Below are positions 10,369 through 21,982 of a stretch of 64,000 nucleotides of DNA, in pieces. The notes under the pieces were generated by a model. The model saw nothing but the letters and a program-made list of their open reading frames with translations. It was not told the origin of the DNA and did not search any database. A program made the translations under genes and the position numbers. This DNA comes from Flammulina velutipes. Lineage: Eukaryota > Basidiomycota > Agaricomycetes > Agaricales > Physalacriaceae. Location of the stretch: the NCBI GenBank assembly GCA_011800155.1, contig CM022372.1:124001-188000 (forward strand). Reading direction: 5' to 3'. How positions within the stretch are numbered: position 1 is the first letter of the stretch; each line of letters begins with the position of its first letter.

Positions 10369-11926
10369 GACCTCTCTCTAGTGATAATCAGCTCCATACG
10401 AGTTTGAAATAGTAATAATAGCTACTTTTCGACCTATGTCGTGTCGTTGTGGATGCATAGTACTTTTATAAGTGGTGCGACGTTAGTTGCTTGGCTTGAA
10501 CGCGACTGGTCACTGTGACGTGATGGACTAATTAAGCCTTCTAGTAGAGGAAATCGTTTGGGTACACTTTCTGGAGTATTGGCCCATGTTCACACGTCGA
10601 TTTACGTGTTTTTCTCAATAAATGACCTAAATCGTGATTTAAGTAGAAGGAATATCTGATATGATTTGGCGAAGTATGACTTCGCAGCCATATCTACAGA
10701 CCCGAATTATTAAAATACAATTTGTTCTACACAACACTTCATAATGCAATAAGATTGTGTTTCGCTGAATTGAATAGTGCCCAACTGTGCTCAAAAGTGT
10801 ACCACCACGCACAAATCAGAATTTGGCGTGGAGGCCTCTGAGCCAAACAGAGACAATCACTCGATTTCCTGGCCGTGATTGCCCACCACCACGATATGAG
10901 AGTGACACTTGCAAAATACCACCTGACAAATGCTTAGCAGTTATAGTCACTGTATCCGCGGTCAAACTGGAGTTTCTGTATCTTATTTAACACACAATTC
11001 ATGTCAACATTGCTGGACAGTCCGTGAAGAGTACTCCAACGACATTCACGCTTCATCTAGACCCAACTCAATGCCTTGGAGGGTTGTTCCTGACTAAGTA
11101 AAGGTTGTGAAAGCTGTTTTCAATGTTAGTTCGTCAGAAGGTATCTATACTAGAGCAGTATCTTTCATTCTTACCTTAAGGAAAAGTCATTCTAGGTCAA
11201 ACCCTTAAAATGACATTTTACACATTTTTTTAAAGTGGTGATACATCTCACGCACACAATTGTATCCCGCCTACTCTGAAGACTATTGGTGCTCTAGATC
11301 TACCTATATCGTCCTCCGAAGATGTCCTCCGAAGACGTTGGATGATCGGGCCGGTCGTTCTCAAGCACTCGTTTCTCTGCTTTAACCATCATCCTTCGTC
11401 CTGGGCCTCCTTTTTTCAGTCGATTATCGTTCATAATACCAATCCTCGCGCCGACGAGGACCTATACATCGCCTATGAATGCTCTCCATGTTCCAATTCT
11501 CGGATACACTTGCATCGCCCTACCAGTACGCCTATCGTTTTGGAGTGGCACTACAAGCTTAATGGTACCCCAACAGGCGAGAGAACGTTACTCTGGGGAG
11601 ATCTACACTCCTACCACAGATGTTTCTGCCCAATCTACTGCAATCGCGAACTGACGACATTTTATTAGACCACTGATGCACTAGCATTTGCCTTGGGCTA
11701 CCCTTTGGCAACGACGAAGACAAATGGACGTCTCCTCAAGGCTCACGTCCATACGGGCACTCACACGCCCCGCCGCTCTCTGGTACCTCCCTTCAAAGCA
11801 GCACCGAAGTCGGGGACTCGTTAACGTGTGGGTCAGCCCCATGCGGGCCTTATCCGCCGGGCTTGTTTGTTGGAAATGGATAGGTACAAAATCACGCTGT
11901 TCACTCCTACCTTCCTACTTACCACC
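10369..11926. other. No confident gene
   Basis: This interval separates the transposase-like gene from the plus-strand gene at 11927. An ORF at 11342-11668 lacks recognisable motifs. A second open stretch at about 11700-11878 reads LPFGNDEDKWTSPQGSRPYG and later TSLQSSTEVGDSLTCG, ending in a stop just before the next gene; it may be a 5' exon or a repeat remnant. AT-rich sequence around 10600-10780 carries nothing I can name. Confidence 0.35.
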
Positions 11927-13264
11927 ATGACCAAACCAGACCCCGATGTCGAACTCATCACGTCGCCTGGGAAGGTTGCCGCCATTCGTCGCCTTTCCGC
12001 CCTTTGTTCCCCCAAAGGAAAGCTCTCAGTGGGCAAGCCACCCTTGCTTCGGATGCCTGGTCAAAGGCAGTCTCTCTTGGCTTATACGAAGGCAACCCAC
12101 GATTCGAAGAGGGCCTCGATTTCGTCCAAGGGTTCTCTGCAGCCGTCCGCATCGTCGCGTCCCAAGCAATTCAAGTGTTCGTCCTTGGGCTCCAAGCAAG
12201 CCTCTGCGTCGTCGTCTAAGAAAGCCTCTGCTTCGTCGTCTTTGGGTGTGAAGAAGGCCATACCTTCCCACTGTGCCAGAATTGAGATACTGTCAGGCCT
12301 CCTCCCAAGGTAACCCGCACGCAGCACCGGCTGCCCCTCTCGCCTCTACGTCCCCTAGTGCAGACAGCTCGGAGGAGGAGAACGAAGACGAAGAGGAAAC
12401 GGTTGACATACCCGTGGCATACGTTGGTCAAAAACTTGTCAGCAGCTTATTCGCCCTGACTATCAACTAGCGCGTACAGCTCTGACAAAGAGGAGATCGA
12501 AGCAGCAGCCCGCCACCCCATGCAGTACGTCCACTAAATTTTGTTCTCGCCCCTTTGTACTAACCCACAGTCATAGTGTGGACAGCAAGGCAGCCAAGGT
12601 CTGTCAAATACTGGAGGAAGCCAAAGCAGCCAGGCTGCGACAGATAATTGCGAACTCTCAATAGTGAGCCGCTCGTTTTCTAATAGGTCTTTTCGTACTT
12701 TTCGCTCACGCGCGTGGACAGCTCCAATGTAGATGAGGACGAGGAGATGGAAGAAACGCCGGTGCAACAAGCCGAAAGCGCGCAGCGGTAAGTTAAATGT
12801 CCTACTCATTGCTATATTACTGAACGCCATCATAGTAAAATTAGAGAAATGCTTCGAGCCTATCGTCCCATCCTGACGAACTATCGTCTTGGAGCGGCTC
12901 TCATGTACATCCGTACGTGTTCAGTTCTATCATTTTCTTTCACTTACTTACCGTCCATATAGCCATTGAATCTCCCGTCGAGACCACTGAATATCCCGGA
13001 TGGTACAAACCGCCCATCGAGCACTTTGTTCACACTGAGGTCATTGCCCTGCTGGACAAAAATGGCTTGGGCCACCTCAGGGAGAGCTTCGAGACGATTG
13101 GGGCATACATCCACGCTGACATCGTCAAGCTGTCGCTCCAAATTCAGGGCCTCGACGGGTGGGAGTGGAAGATGCATCTGATGAAGGCACTGCAATTACT
13201 GCCTCAGTCTGTTGACTGGAATCGCCTCCTTCATGTTCTTTCGGAATATGTGCGTCCATATTAG
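11927..13264 (+). CDS. Hypothetical multi-exon gene
   Basis: The start at 11927 gives MTKPDPDVELITSPGKVAAI, then a long Ser/Lys/Ala-rich low-complexity region with repeated KASASSS. A 49-nt intron (12310-12358) leads in frame to ADSSEEENEDEEETVDIP, an acidic segment. Later short exons can be seen at about 12576-12661 (SVDSKAAKVCQILEEAKAAR), 12722-12788 (acidic), and about 12838-12912. A clean GT-AG intron (12913-12962) then joins to the last exon, 12963-13264, containing EYPGWYKPPIEHF and ending EYVRPY. The junction around 12420-12540 is unresolved. No known domain is seen. The gene ends 224 bp before the start codon of the RING gene on the same strand. Confidence 0.55.
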
Positions 13265-13500
13265 GTTATTGATAGAACAATTCGTGTTTCGAAATTTGAT
13301 ATCGCTCCCTGGCTGCCTAGCGTTGTTAGATCACCGCGTGGAGAGCCCCCAGGCTGACTGAAAACCTGGAGGTCCGATTTGGTCTTCCAAGGTCGATTTG
13401 AATCAAATGGATCCTGATCGCCAGATTTGGATGAATCACGTGCCACTATTCCCAGTGCGGGAGGGCAACTTGGACTGCACCATCACCATGGCTCCTCAGG

Positions 13501-13550
13501 CCCAGTAAGAAGTCCGTCTGGTAGGAACGGTGGATAGCGGTGGAATCCGG
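13501..13550 (+). repeat. Left terminal inverted repeat of CMC element
   Basis: Starts CCCAGTAAGAAGTCCGTCTG and includes GGAACGGTGGA and GCGGTGGAAT. It pairs with 19470-19519. Terminal and subterminal repeats of this kind are where CMC transposases bind and cut. Confidence 0.9.
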
Positions 13551-13706
13551 TACGACCTGAGTAGATCGGTGTATATCGTCGAAGTCAATTGATGATGCCA
13601 TGTGGCATCTGTTTATATCAAACATCCATCTGTAAACGTCGTCGTCTATCGTAAGTCATCATAAATTTACATTTCTCAAGCTCAATTGACCGTGTTTACT
13701 TAGTAT

Positions 13707-16700
13707 ATGCCTCCTTCTTCCAATCCTCGCCCCAATCCGCATGCGCCTCCTGGAAAGGATCCTTTTCGTTGCTACTGCGTCACCAAGTGTGGGGGACCAA
13801 ACGGACCTGGTGTTTCGCTTTCGTATGGTTCAATACAAAGGCACTGGAACCGCGATATCTCAAATGCAACTCAATCTTCCCAGTCCACTAGTCACAGTGT
13901 AAATGTTATATCTTCCAAACAGTTTTGCCCGTGACTGATCTCTCTTAAGGCCACCGCCACAAGGATCCCTGCGGGGAGAACTACACGCCAGGATGATGCA
14001 AATCAAGTGAGTTTACTATTCTATTACCTGGCTCGATATCTTATACCTCCAGCACGAGCGTCATGATGGCCCCGATGGCGATGGGCGCGACAACGACAAC
14101 ACATTTGGAAACGATCTGGAGTCAGAGGATATTCCACCGCACGACAAGGATACCCGATCGACTATGCAGCACGAGGGAGAGAATGAGGGTGAGGGCACTT
14201 CACGCTCTGCTACCTTGGATCTGGGATCGGGTCGTCCTTACGGCTCTGAAGACGATGATCCTGGTGCCGAATTCCCATATGATGACCCTCCTCCCAATTG
14301 TACACCCATCCTGGAGGATCTCAGAATAGCTAGAGAATTCATCGATCTCTTGAAAACAGCCACACTTGAAAGTGATATTGAGCCGCTCGATTCCAATCTC
14401 CTCCAACAAATCCGTGATCCACCCACCGAAGAATTGCACATCGACGATCCCGACTTTCGTCTCTCCCTCGATCTCTACCTAGCAGTTGAAAACGCGTCAG
14501 AATCGGCATACGATAAGGCGCGACGAGCAGTCTTGCGACGCCATCCAGAGGACAAGATTCTTTCCTATTGGCAAGTCGAGCAACGTCTCAAACTGCTTAC
14601 TGGTATCGAACCTATTCTTCGTGATATGTGCATCAAGTCATGTACAGGCTTTACTGGTGCTTACGCCAAACACGAGCACTGTCCGTACTGTCGTGAGCCT
14701 CGTTACGACAACGAGAACGACAAAGACGGTAATCGAAAGCCACGGAAGCAGTTTCTTACTACACCACTTGCTCCCCAGCTGCAGGCAGGTTTTCGAACCA
14801 AGCATGGATCCAACTTGCTCCGCTATCGTAGGCGGTATACCGAGCATCTCATTGAACAACTGAAAGGGAGTGGCGGGGCGCGTCAGGGTGATTTCAGTGA
14901 TTTCTTTGACGGTACCGCCTACCTGGACGCAATCCGTGAGGGCAAAATTTCGAAAGAGAGCCTTATCCTAATCTTGACGATTGACGGGGCCCAGCTCTAC
15001 CGCATGAAGACATCGGAATTCTGGATCTATGTATGGATCGTATTGGATCGTGCACCAGATATCCGGTACAAGAAGCGCTTTCTGATTCCGGGAGGCATTG
15101 TCCCAGGACCAGATAAACCAAAAAATCTCGATAGCTTCCTTTTCCCGGGCCTTTTTCATCTCTCTGCCATTCAACGCGAAGGTCTGCGTATCTGGGATGC
15201 CATAGAGCAGGCAATTTTTGTGTCTCGCCCTTTTCTAGCTATGGGTACGGCAGACGGCCCAGCCATGGCATCACTCTCGGGGCTTGTGGGACACCAGGGG
15301 AGAGTTCACTGCCGCCTTTACTGTCCTATCGTAGGTCGGCATAAGGAAGGTGGAAAACAGTATTATCCCGCTCGTCTGCTGCCAGATAACTTTCGGGTAG
15401 AAGGATGCAATCACAGGGATGTGGATCTCCATGACCTGCTAACAAGCTTCAGTCCGAAGGAAGCAAAACAGCGTTATGAGCGTAATCTAGCATATGTCGA
15501 GGCCTCTACAAACCCTACACAGTTCCGATCAAGACGTTTGGAAACTGGGATATGCAAGGCAAGCATTTTCAGCGGCTTGCCTTCCGAATACAATCTCGGA
15601 GTGCCTCATTGCTTCCCCCTGGATGTCATGCATCTTCCTTCCCTCAATCTCACAGATCTACTTATCTCTCTCTGGCGCGGGAAAATGGAATGTTCACGCA
15701 CTGACAGCCGTGACCAGTGGCCGTGGATGGTACTGGTAGGCGACACATGGAATCAGCATGGTCAGGATGTGGCGAACATTACTCCATATATCCCTGGCTT
15801 CTTCAACCGCCCACCCCGAAACCCCGCGCTCAAGATCTCTAGCGGATACAAAGCCACGGAATTCCTTATGTACATCTATGGGTTTGGGCCTTGTCTTCTT
15901 TTTGGCATTCTTCCTGATGCCTACTGGGAGAACTTTTGCAAGCTCGTACAAGGTGTTCTCATCATGTTACAAGAGGATATTGGTGAGAAGGAGCTTCAAA
16001 TTGCGTATGATGCTCTGACGGCATTCTCCGACGAGTTTGAAGAGCTCTATTACCAACGCCGAGAGGACCGCATACATTTCGTGCGGCCATGCATGCATAC
16101 ATGCACTCACCTCCCTCAAGAGACGGAGCGAGTTGGCCCTGGGGTCATTTACTCTCAGTGGGCAGTGGAGCGGGTCATTGGCATGTTTGGTGAGGAGGTC
16201 AGACAGCCATCGAAGGCATTCGCAAATCTGATGCAGCGAGCTCAACGACGATGTGAGGTCAATACCTTGAAGGCACTAATCCCTGATCTCGAGTATGACG
16301 AGGATCAGCCACTTCCTAGAGGTGCCTTTGACTTGGGCAATGGATACGCTCTACTACGTAAGCGAGACACTGCTTCTCGCTTGCTGGAGGAGCGGGAGCT
16401 AGTACCGTTACACAGGTTTCTGTCAACTCGTGGTGTTCGGGATGCAGACAAATGGACGTCGGTTGTTCGTTGGGGTCGACTTCGACTGCCGTCAGGACTC
16501 AATGCACGATCCCGATGGGTGGAACCAGCTGGCGATCGAGACTCTCGCCGTGCACGATGTGTAACAGTACGTTTCCAAGTTCTCTTCTTAAGATCAAGTA
16601 AACTGAGCTTATCTTGTAGTGTAAATTCAATGGTGAAACTCGGGTCGCTGAAGTCCTCTGGTACATTATCGTCAACCTTCCATCTACAGATCTGCAATCA

Positions 16701-16982
16701 TCTGTTGCAACTGGTGTGGCACTTATCTCCTTATATGGACTACCTCACCCGGAACTCTTAAAACGATCAAGCGGGAGATACTATACAGCAGAATACCACG
16801 GAGATGCATCGCTGCATGTTATTGAGGTAAAGGATATCATTTCCGTAGTCATCATGGCTCCAGATCCCCGCTACAAGACTCGATATAGTGACGGGACGGA
16901 AAGCCGAAGGGAATTCCTCACACTTAATTACGGTGAGAAGCTATTAGCTAGAGTAGGTAGGGTTGACAATTCAGAGCAATGA
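13707..16982 (+). CDS. Tnp2-like (CMC/EnSpm) transposase
   Basis: Four exons, 13707-13898, 13950-14006, 14053-16566 and 16620-16982, all phase 0 with GT-AG introns of 47-53 nt, give 1041 residues and no internal stop. The N-terminus has a Cys-rich motif (RCYCVTKCGGPNG) typical of these proteins, then an acidic linker. A zinc-like cluster follows (CIKSCTGFTG and HCPYC). The catalytic core carries LTIDGAQLYRMK, GIVPGPDKPKN, GVPHCFPLDVMHL, DLLISLWRGKM, HGQDVANITPYIPGFFNRPP, FVRPCMHTCTHLPQE and SQWAVERVIG. The last exon (KFNGETRVAEVLWY, ISVVIMAP) matches the C-terminal block of the family. The protein should bind the element ends and catalyse excision and integration in the nucleus. It lies 125 bp upstream of the second gene of the element. 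Confidence 0.9.
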
Positions 16983-17106
16983 ATTAACATCCTGAAGGTG
17001 CTACATTAATATCGCGTAGAAAGACGATGAAGACATGTCACACTGTTACATGTGATGTTTAAATCTCTGCCAATTCCCGTCATGTTCGATTCCTTGCCTT
17101 CCTCTA

Positions 17107-19202
17107 ATGTCTCACCCCAGCTTCGAGCTCACCTCGCTCGCTGGGACTGGCAGGCACGAGCATGATATGCACGTCGACACACCCTCCTTTGACCTCACTG
17201 GCTCTCCTTTCGGAACTTCTCCGCATACACCTCTCACGGGGACCAGTGGTTACGATGATGATTCCACCTACGATCTCACCAACTCTCCACCACCACCATT
17301 ACGCTATCCGTCACCTTACCGTTCCCGGTCTTTGCCCCGTAGCCCTCCTTCCTGTCTTTATGCCGACAATCGACAAGAGTCGGCCTCACACAGCAGCCCC
17401 GACTTTGGCAGCTCGCCAGCACCCAGTCCATGGGGTACGCACTCGTCATCGGGCCAGGCCAGTCCTGCTGTTCCTCTCCGCTCCGTTTCTGGTTCCCGCC
17501 CCCGTTATTCCCTCATGCACGCCAGACATGGCTCCGATGGTGGCCTGTTTATTCGTGAGCTACAGTCCCGTGTGTTGGAATTGGAGCAGCAGAATATAGT
17601 TCTTCAAGCCAAGTACGACAACACAGTGTACGTCCACCTGCTATTGAACATACCAATGTTCTAATCCTTTTCTAGCATTCTCTACGATAAATTGGTCTCG
17701 CAATCAAGTGTCCAGTCCCGCGACATCCAGGCGACATCCATCTATCCTGAGCTTGACCGCACTCAGTACCCAAATGCACGATACTGGACCCAGGCAGAGT
17801 GGATGACAGAGAACGCGGACCGCAAGAACAAAAGCATATCTACTGGCACCAAACGAGCTCGTGGCAAGCAACTCGACGCAGCTGGCTTGGTCCTTAATGT
17901 CAGCATGACTTATGTTACTAACGAAGATGGCTCTGTTGTCAGTGGCGCACGAGTCGACGATCAGCGACGATTCCTACGAAAGTTATTTGCCAAAGAGGCA
18001 TTGTACGAGTCGTGGGGCCGGGTTCCTCTTGATGTCGAGCAACGTATCTACCGATGTGCAAGGGAGGTATATCCTGAGCTTCGACTTTGTTCCGACAATT
18101 GGAAGCTGCGCGCCATATGCACTGATCTCTATCCATCCTACAAGCGTGCTCTGCGCCATGGAAATATCAAGCAGGAGCCGGTAGACGGTCCTGAAGCGAA
18201 GAGAATCAAGCTGGAGATAGCTAACGAGGTGAGCATCAGTCAATCCCTAATACAAGTTCTTATGCTCTCTACAGGTCTCACAACCAAGTTCGTCGTCGAT
18301 GACTGACCTTCTCGTCACGGAACAAGTGCCAGTTGCTTCAGAACCGTCATGTGCACTGTCCTCCGCCCCTCCCGCGCCTCTCGATGGATCCCTTACCGCT
18401 GCAATTCCCGTTCCAGATTTTGAGGTTCGTACTCATTCATTAATTATCACACCTATTGACAATCTATAGGTCAAAAGGACTGTCTTCCGCAAGCCAACTA
18501 CGGCATCTCCTCCCATGTCTGAGACTGACAGCACCAGCGCCCCGGAGGGCTCAGCTGCACCCGCAGATGAGGTTGCCACACCGAAGACCTTCACCTCTGA
18601 TCTCCAGGCCCAGTCAGCTCCTCCTGCGACGACTCTCGAAGAGACACAGCCAACTTCTCTGACGCAATCCACAGAATTTGAGCCTCTTCTGATCCCACCT
18701 TCCCGAGATGTTGGGGCAGTGACAGTGCCGACAGCTCCTCTTCAGCATGATACGAACGCCTCCCAAGATACTGACACGATGTCGCCGTCAGCTGTACCTG
18801 CTCCGGCAGATGTCGTGAACACACCTACATCGAATTCAGAAGATATCGGTACAACATCGTCGTCAGTGATTCCGGCTCGGCAGGGCAAGATTGCAAAGCC
18901 TTCAGCGACGACTCTCACGGCGCGGTAAGATTTCCGGCTTACATGTTTTCACTCTTTGACTAAAATTCTTGAAAGGAACCTTTGCATGACTGACTGGTGT
19001 CAGAAGAATCCTGGAGGACTGGACACCGCTTTTAAGGCTTATTGGGAAAGTATCAAGAATGGAGAGATTGGCAAGGTAAGATTGGTTTCTTCAGTACAAG
19101 GCTATGCTAACAGATTTTTTGCAGACATGGAAGATTGAGGAGACCACGAAGAAAGCGGAGGGCCGCGCCACTCGCTCACGCCGCGGTGGCGCAAAACCTT
19201 AG
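17107..19202 (+). CDS. Accessory protein of the CMC transposon
   Basis: Six exons, 17107-17627, 17676-18228, 18275-18424, 18470-18924, 18976-19075 and 19125-19202, splice in consistent phase to 618 residues. The first 150 residues are Ser/Pro/Asp-rich with two copies of the SFELTS/SFDLTG type motif, then a short coiled coil (LQSRVLELEQQN). The conserved middle reads PNARYWTQAEWMTENADRKN and later DVEQRIYRCAREVYPELRLC. A long Ser/Thr/Pro linker leads to a C-terminal block NLCMTDWCQKNPGGLDTAF and a basic tail. It lies between the transposase and the right TIR in the same orientation, so by position it corresponds to the TnpA-type DNA-binding partner of plant CACTA elements. That role is inference; no DNA-binding fold is evident. 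Confidence 0.75.
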
Positions 19203-19469
19203 ATTAGATTAGTTAGTTTACACGAATATACCGATTTGCTCTGAATTGAAAGTGAGATTGTGACGACCTATCGCCGTAGCGGGGAATACAGATTTCAGCG
19301 GTATTTACAGACACATACAGGTCACAGCGGTGACCACAGATCTGGACAGATTCAGTGGCACCGATCTATACCGCTCAAATCTGAGGACTTTACGCTCGCG
19401 TTCGAGCGCTACCGACGGAAATCGTCATATTCTCATTTTTGCGATTTTTTTCGGAATCTACCGATTCCA

Positions 19470-19519
19470 CCGAATTCCACCGCCCTCCACCGTTCTCACC
19501 AGACGGACTTCTTACTGGG
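19470..19519 (-). repeat. Right terminal inverted repeat of CMC element
   Basis: Inverted match to 13501-13550 ending CTTCTTACTGGG. Just inside, ATTCCACCG units repeat within about 40 bp. Confidence 0.9.
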
Positions 19520-20869
19520 CCTCAGGCGCCGAAGAAACGCGCCTCCAGTGTCATCGATATTTCTTCGGATGAGGACACTGAACCCTCGAAGGCCCAAAAA
19601 AAGGGCAAGTATACAGAGATTGATCTCACGCAGTCTGAGGACGACAGAGCAACTGATTCGGACGACAAGATGGCCAGCGACGCGCCAAAAGGGATGTTCT
19701 CGGGAAAGGACCTGAAGAGCCTCATCAAGCCCCTTCCTGTGAGTAATTGTTTGCTTGTATGCTGCAGGGGCTGAGACGTTGCAGCGACGACATGACGCTG
19801 CGGCTGGCTCATCCAAGTCCAACACCCGTAGCGAGCCAAAGCAGCCGAAGGAGGAACCAGGCGTCTCTGGTACCAGCACTGTGGGAGATTCAGTACAACC
19901 ACTTCAGGTGTGCATACTGCGGGTCCATCTATCATACATCGACTAATGTGCTGCAGCTTGCTCGTGATCGCATCAAGGCTTCGTTGTCGAAGCATAACGT
20001 CGCTTCGAACACGCTTGAACCACAAGGGATGCGGCCTATCCATTTATTCACCTGCCCCTTCTTCTGACAACACATTTATAAATAAAGGAGCACACTAAAA
20101 CATCCAAGAAAGACGGTGAGACCTGGAGACGCCTTGAAGAGCTCGAAAAAGAAATTGCCAAGACGGCGCAAGCTTTCGACCACCTGCGCGCCGCGGACGG
20201 GGACGTGCAACGAGTCGCTATCGAAGATCGTCAAGCCGTAAGTGTGTCGATTCAAGTCTCATGTTCATTGGTTTGACGGGGGATGCAGTTAATGGCCAAA
20301 TTTGGAGAGGACTTGGAGTGTCCGATGTGCTACGATATATTCAAACAACCATCATTGTACGCCACATTATGAATGGTGTAGAATGAGTGTTGACAAGCCC
20401 ATATAGCTTCACGCCATGTGGCCATGTTTTCTGCGCAGAATGCATCCGACAGTACTGTAGGACACAAGCTGCGCAGGCGCCTCGGCCTCCTGGCATGATA
20501 CTTCGGGAGTACGCCCCAGCCCATCGCGTGTTCCGATGCCCGACGTGCCAGGAGCATTCTCCCAGGGAATTCAAGATTACACGTGCATACGTCGTCCAGA
20601 GGCTTGTGGAAACTTGGAAAACTGCGATGGAGAACGGCTTGTAGTATATTTCTGTGTCGATCGGTGTTGTGTCTCAATACCTCAAAAAAATTAGCATAGG
20701 TTTATGATTTCAAATACAAGGGCACGTAGAATACAGTCTGCCGGTCGCAGTCAGAAACACGTGCTCTGGCAAGGCATGCAATTGGTGAGACGGGTCATTA
20801 GCAATTAACGCCACATATTGGGAAACTGATTGATGTCTTTCCGACGCGATAGGACGCGTGGGCCCGCTC

Positions 20870-21629
20870 ATGGAGGTACATTTGTATTTCACGTCGGACT
20901 GCTCTTCTCATTCCTCTGTCATGGTGGCACACATGAATCCAGGCGTAGTATGTGTTGCCTCTCCCGAGGCTCAAAGGTATTCTTTACTACTTGGCCGTAC
21001 TTGCTCACTAATTAATTGGTTAAATTTGACAGTATCATCAAGGCACACATGGATATTCTTTGTAACTCGTCGTCGAGGGACCATCCACAAACAGGTTAGA
21101 ATACCTTCTGTTTCCACCCGGGAGTTTCATCATTCAACCCAGGACATAGATACTGTCGACCTCTGCGAGGAGCTCCAAGAAATCAACGCTGTGTTTCTAG
21201 TACCTACACTACTCTCACTCGGCGTGAAGTCACTCGAGGATCTGCAAGTCCTGGGCGGGATGTGTGTGACGCCACAGTATGGCGATCTTGTCCGTCAGGC
21301 TATCGGTCTGATGGAGGGACCTATACTTGGGTACACTCTGCGATGGCTGGCGAACCTCGTTGGACATATCACTTACATGGCGAGTCCTCAAGCCTTATCG
21401 CAATCACACGAAGGAAGAAGTATGTGTCCACTCACTCATTGTCCTTCGTGTTGCTCATTCAGTCGTCTGCGCAGTCATCGACACCCAGGCATTAACTCGG
21501 AATTTTTTTGAACCTCGTGTACGAGAGGCCTTGTTCAGCCCCACAGTTCAAAAGCTGAAGGAGATGAACAAAGAGATGCGCCACATGTTGTCTGATTTGG
21601 AGGCGCGGTGGGTAATGTCTATGATCTAA
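20870..21629 (+). CDS. Hypothetical small multi-exon gene
   Basis: A gene model is supported by two intron-like gaps. An intron (about 20976-21031, GTATTC...GACAG) joins VVCVASPEAQ to IIKAHMDILCNSSS, and a second (about 21095-21150) leads to DTVDLCEELQEINAVFLVPT. That last segment, continuing LLSLGVKSLEDLQVLGG, resembles a SAM-like helical bundle. A late exon near 21540-21629 encodes VQKLKEMNKEMRHMLSDLEA, a short coiled coil. The start at 20870 is a guess. It lies 226 bp after the RING gene on the same strand. Function is unknown. Confidence 0.4.
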
Positions 21630-21756
21630 GTAATACATTGAGAAACCATCATTCTGAGTCACATATTTGATAAATTGTGTGGGTAGAGGTCTGTATAGGT
21701 ATACCTCAAGAACAATGTTCGATAGGGCAAAACATATACCACGGCAAAAATGAGCT

Positions 21757-21830
21757 GCTGTCTGGCTCGAACTCGAGATCGATCTGACTAGAAAGTCAGC
21801 TTGCGCCACCGCTGAGCCATAAGCATGCCG
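21757..21830 (-). other. Degenerate tRNA-like / Pol III promoter-like sequence
   Basis: On the minus strand the segment has an A-box-like TGGCTCAGCGGTGG and a B-box-like GAGTTCGAGCC at tRNA spacing. Between them a stem CTGA/TCAG encloses CTTTCTAG, which resembles a tRNA-Arg(UCU) anticodon arm with one extra base. The T-stem and acceptor stem do not pair well, so it is not a working tRNA. It could be a tRNA pseudogene or the head of a tRNA-derived SINE. Confidence 0.35.
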
Positions 21831-21982
21831 AAAGTAGTCCAAATGCATGTATCTCGTACCCGTTGGAAGGGAGGCGGTGTAGGTCTTGCCTTTTTGGGCA
21901 CCGACTACTGTTACCAAATACCACGATGTCGACTTTGGCAATAGATATTTTCTTGCTTTGCCCCTCTTTTTCTTGCGCGATT

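Larger units (their letters stand above)
13501..19519 (+). mobile_element. Intact two-gene CMC (CACTA/En-Spm-like) DNA transposon, 6.0 kb
   Basis: Terminal inverted repeats of about 50 bp start CCCAGTAAGAAGTCCGTCTG at 13501 and mirror at 19519. The first 22 bp are identical and the rest differ at a few positions. The flanks read CCTCAGG on both sides (13494-13500 and 19520-19526). Because this heptamer is palindromic, the event can equally be read as a 3-bp TCA duplication with TIRs beginning GGCCCAGTAAG, which fits CMC habits better. Subterminal GGTGGAAT/ATTCCACC repeats cluster inside the right end. Between the ends lie a Tnp2-like transposase and a second gene, both open through all proposed splices, so the element looks autonomous and young. 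Confidence 0.92.
13488..20644 (+). pseudogene. RING-finger protein gene split at codon 5 by a CMC transposon
   Basis: The start context CACCATGG at 13488 gives only 13 coding bases before the element at 13501-19519. Downstream, from 19527, the frame continues exactly (PKKRASSVIDISSDEDTEPS), so the pre-insertion protein began MAPQAPKKRASSV. It has an acidic, basic and Ser-rich N-terminus, then a helical segment (about 20115-20240), then a C3HC4 RING. Cysteines CPMC lie near 20320, followed across an intron (about 20357-20406) by FTPCGHVFCAECIRQYC and FRCPTCQ, with the stop at 20642. RING domains of this type usually belong to E3 ubiquitin ligases. Splicing around 19739-19776 and 19990-20100 is uncertain. 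The insertion removes the start codon from the rest of the gene, so it should be inactive unless translation restarts downstream. Confidence 0.8.

Noticed and set aside
14164..16761. Plavaka-type transposase
   Set aside because: The motifs (LISLWRGKM, FVRPCMHTCTHL, SQWAVERVIG) and two-gene layout fit the Tnp2-like CMC group better than Plavaka.
21757..21830. Functional tRNA-Arg gene
   Set aside because: The acceptor and T stems do not pair and the anticodon loop has an extra base.
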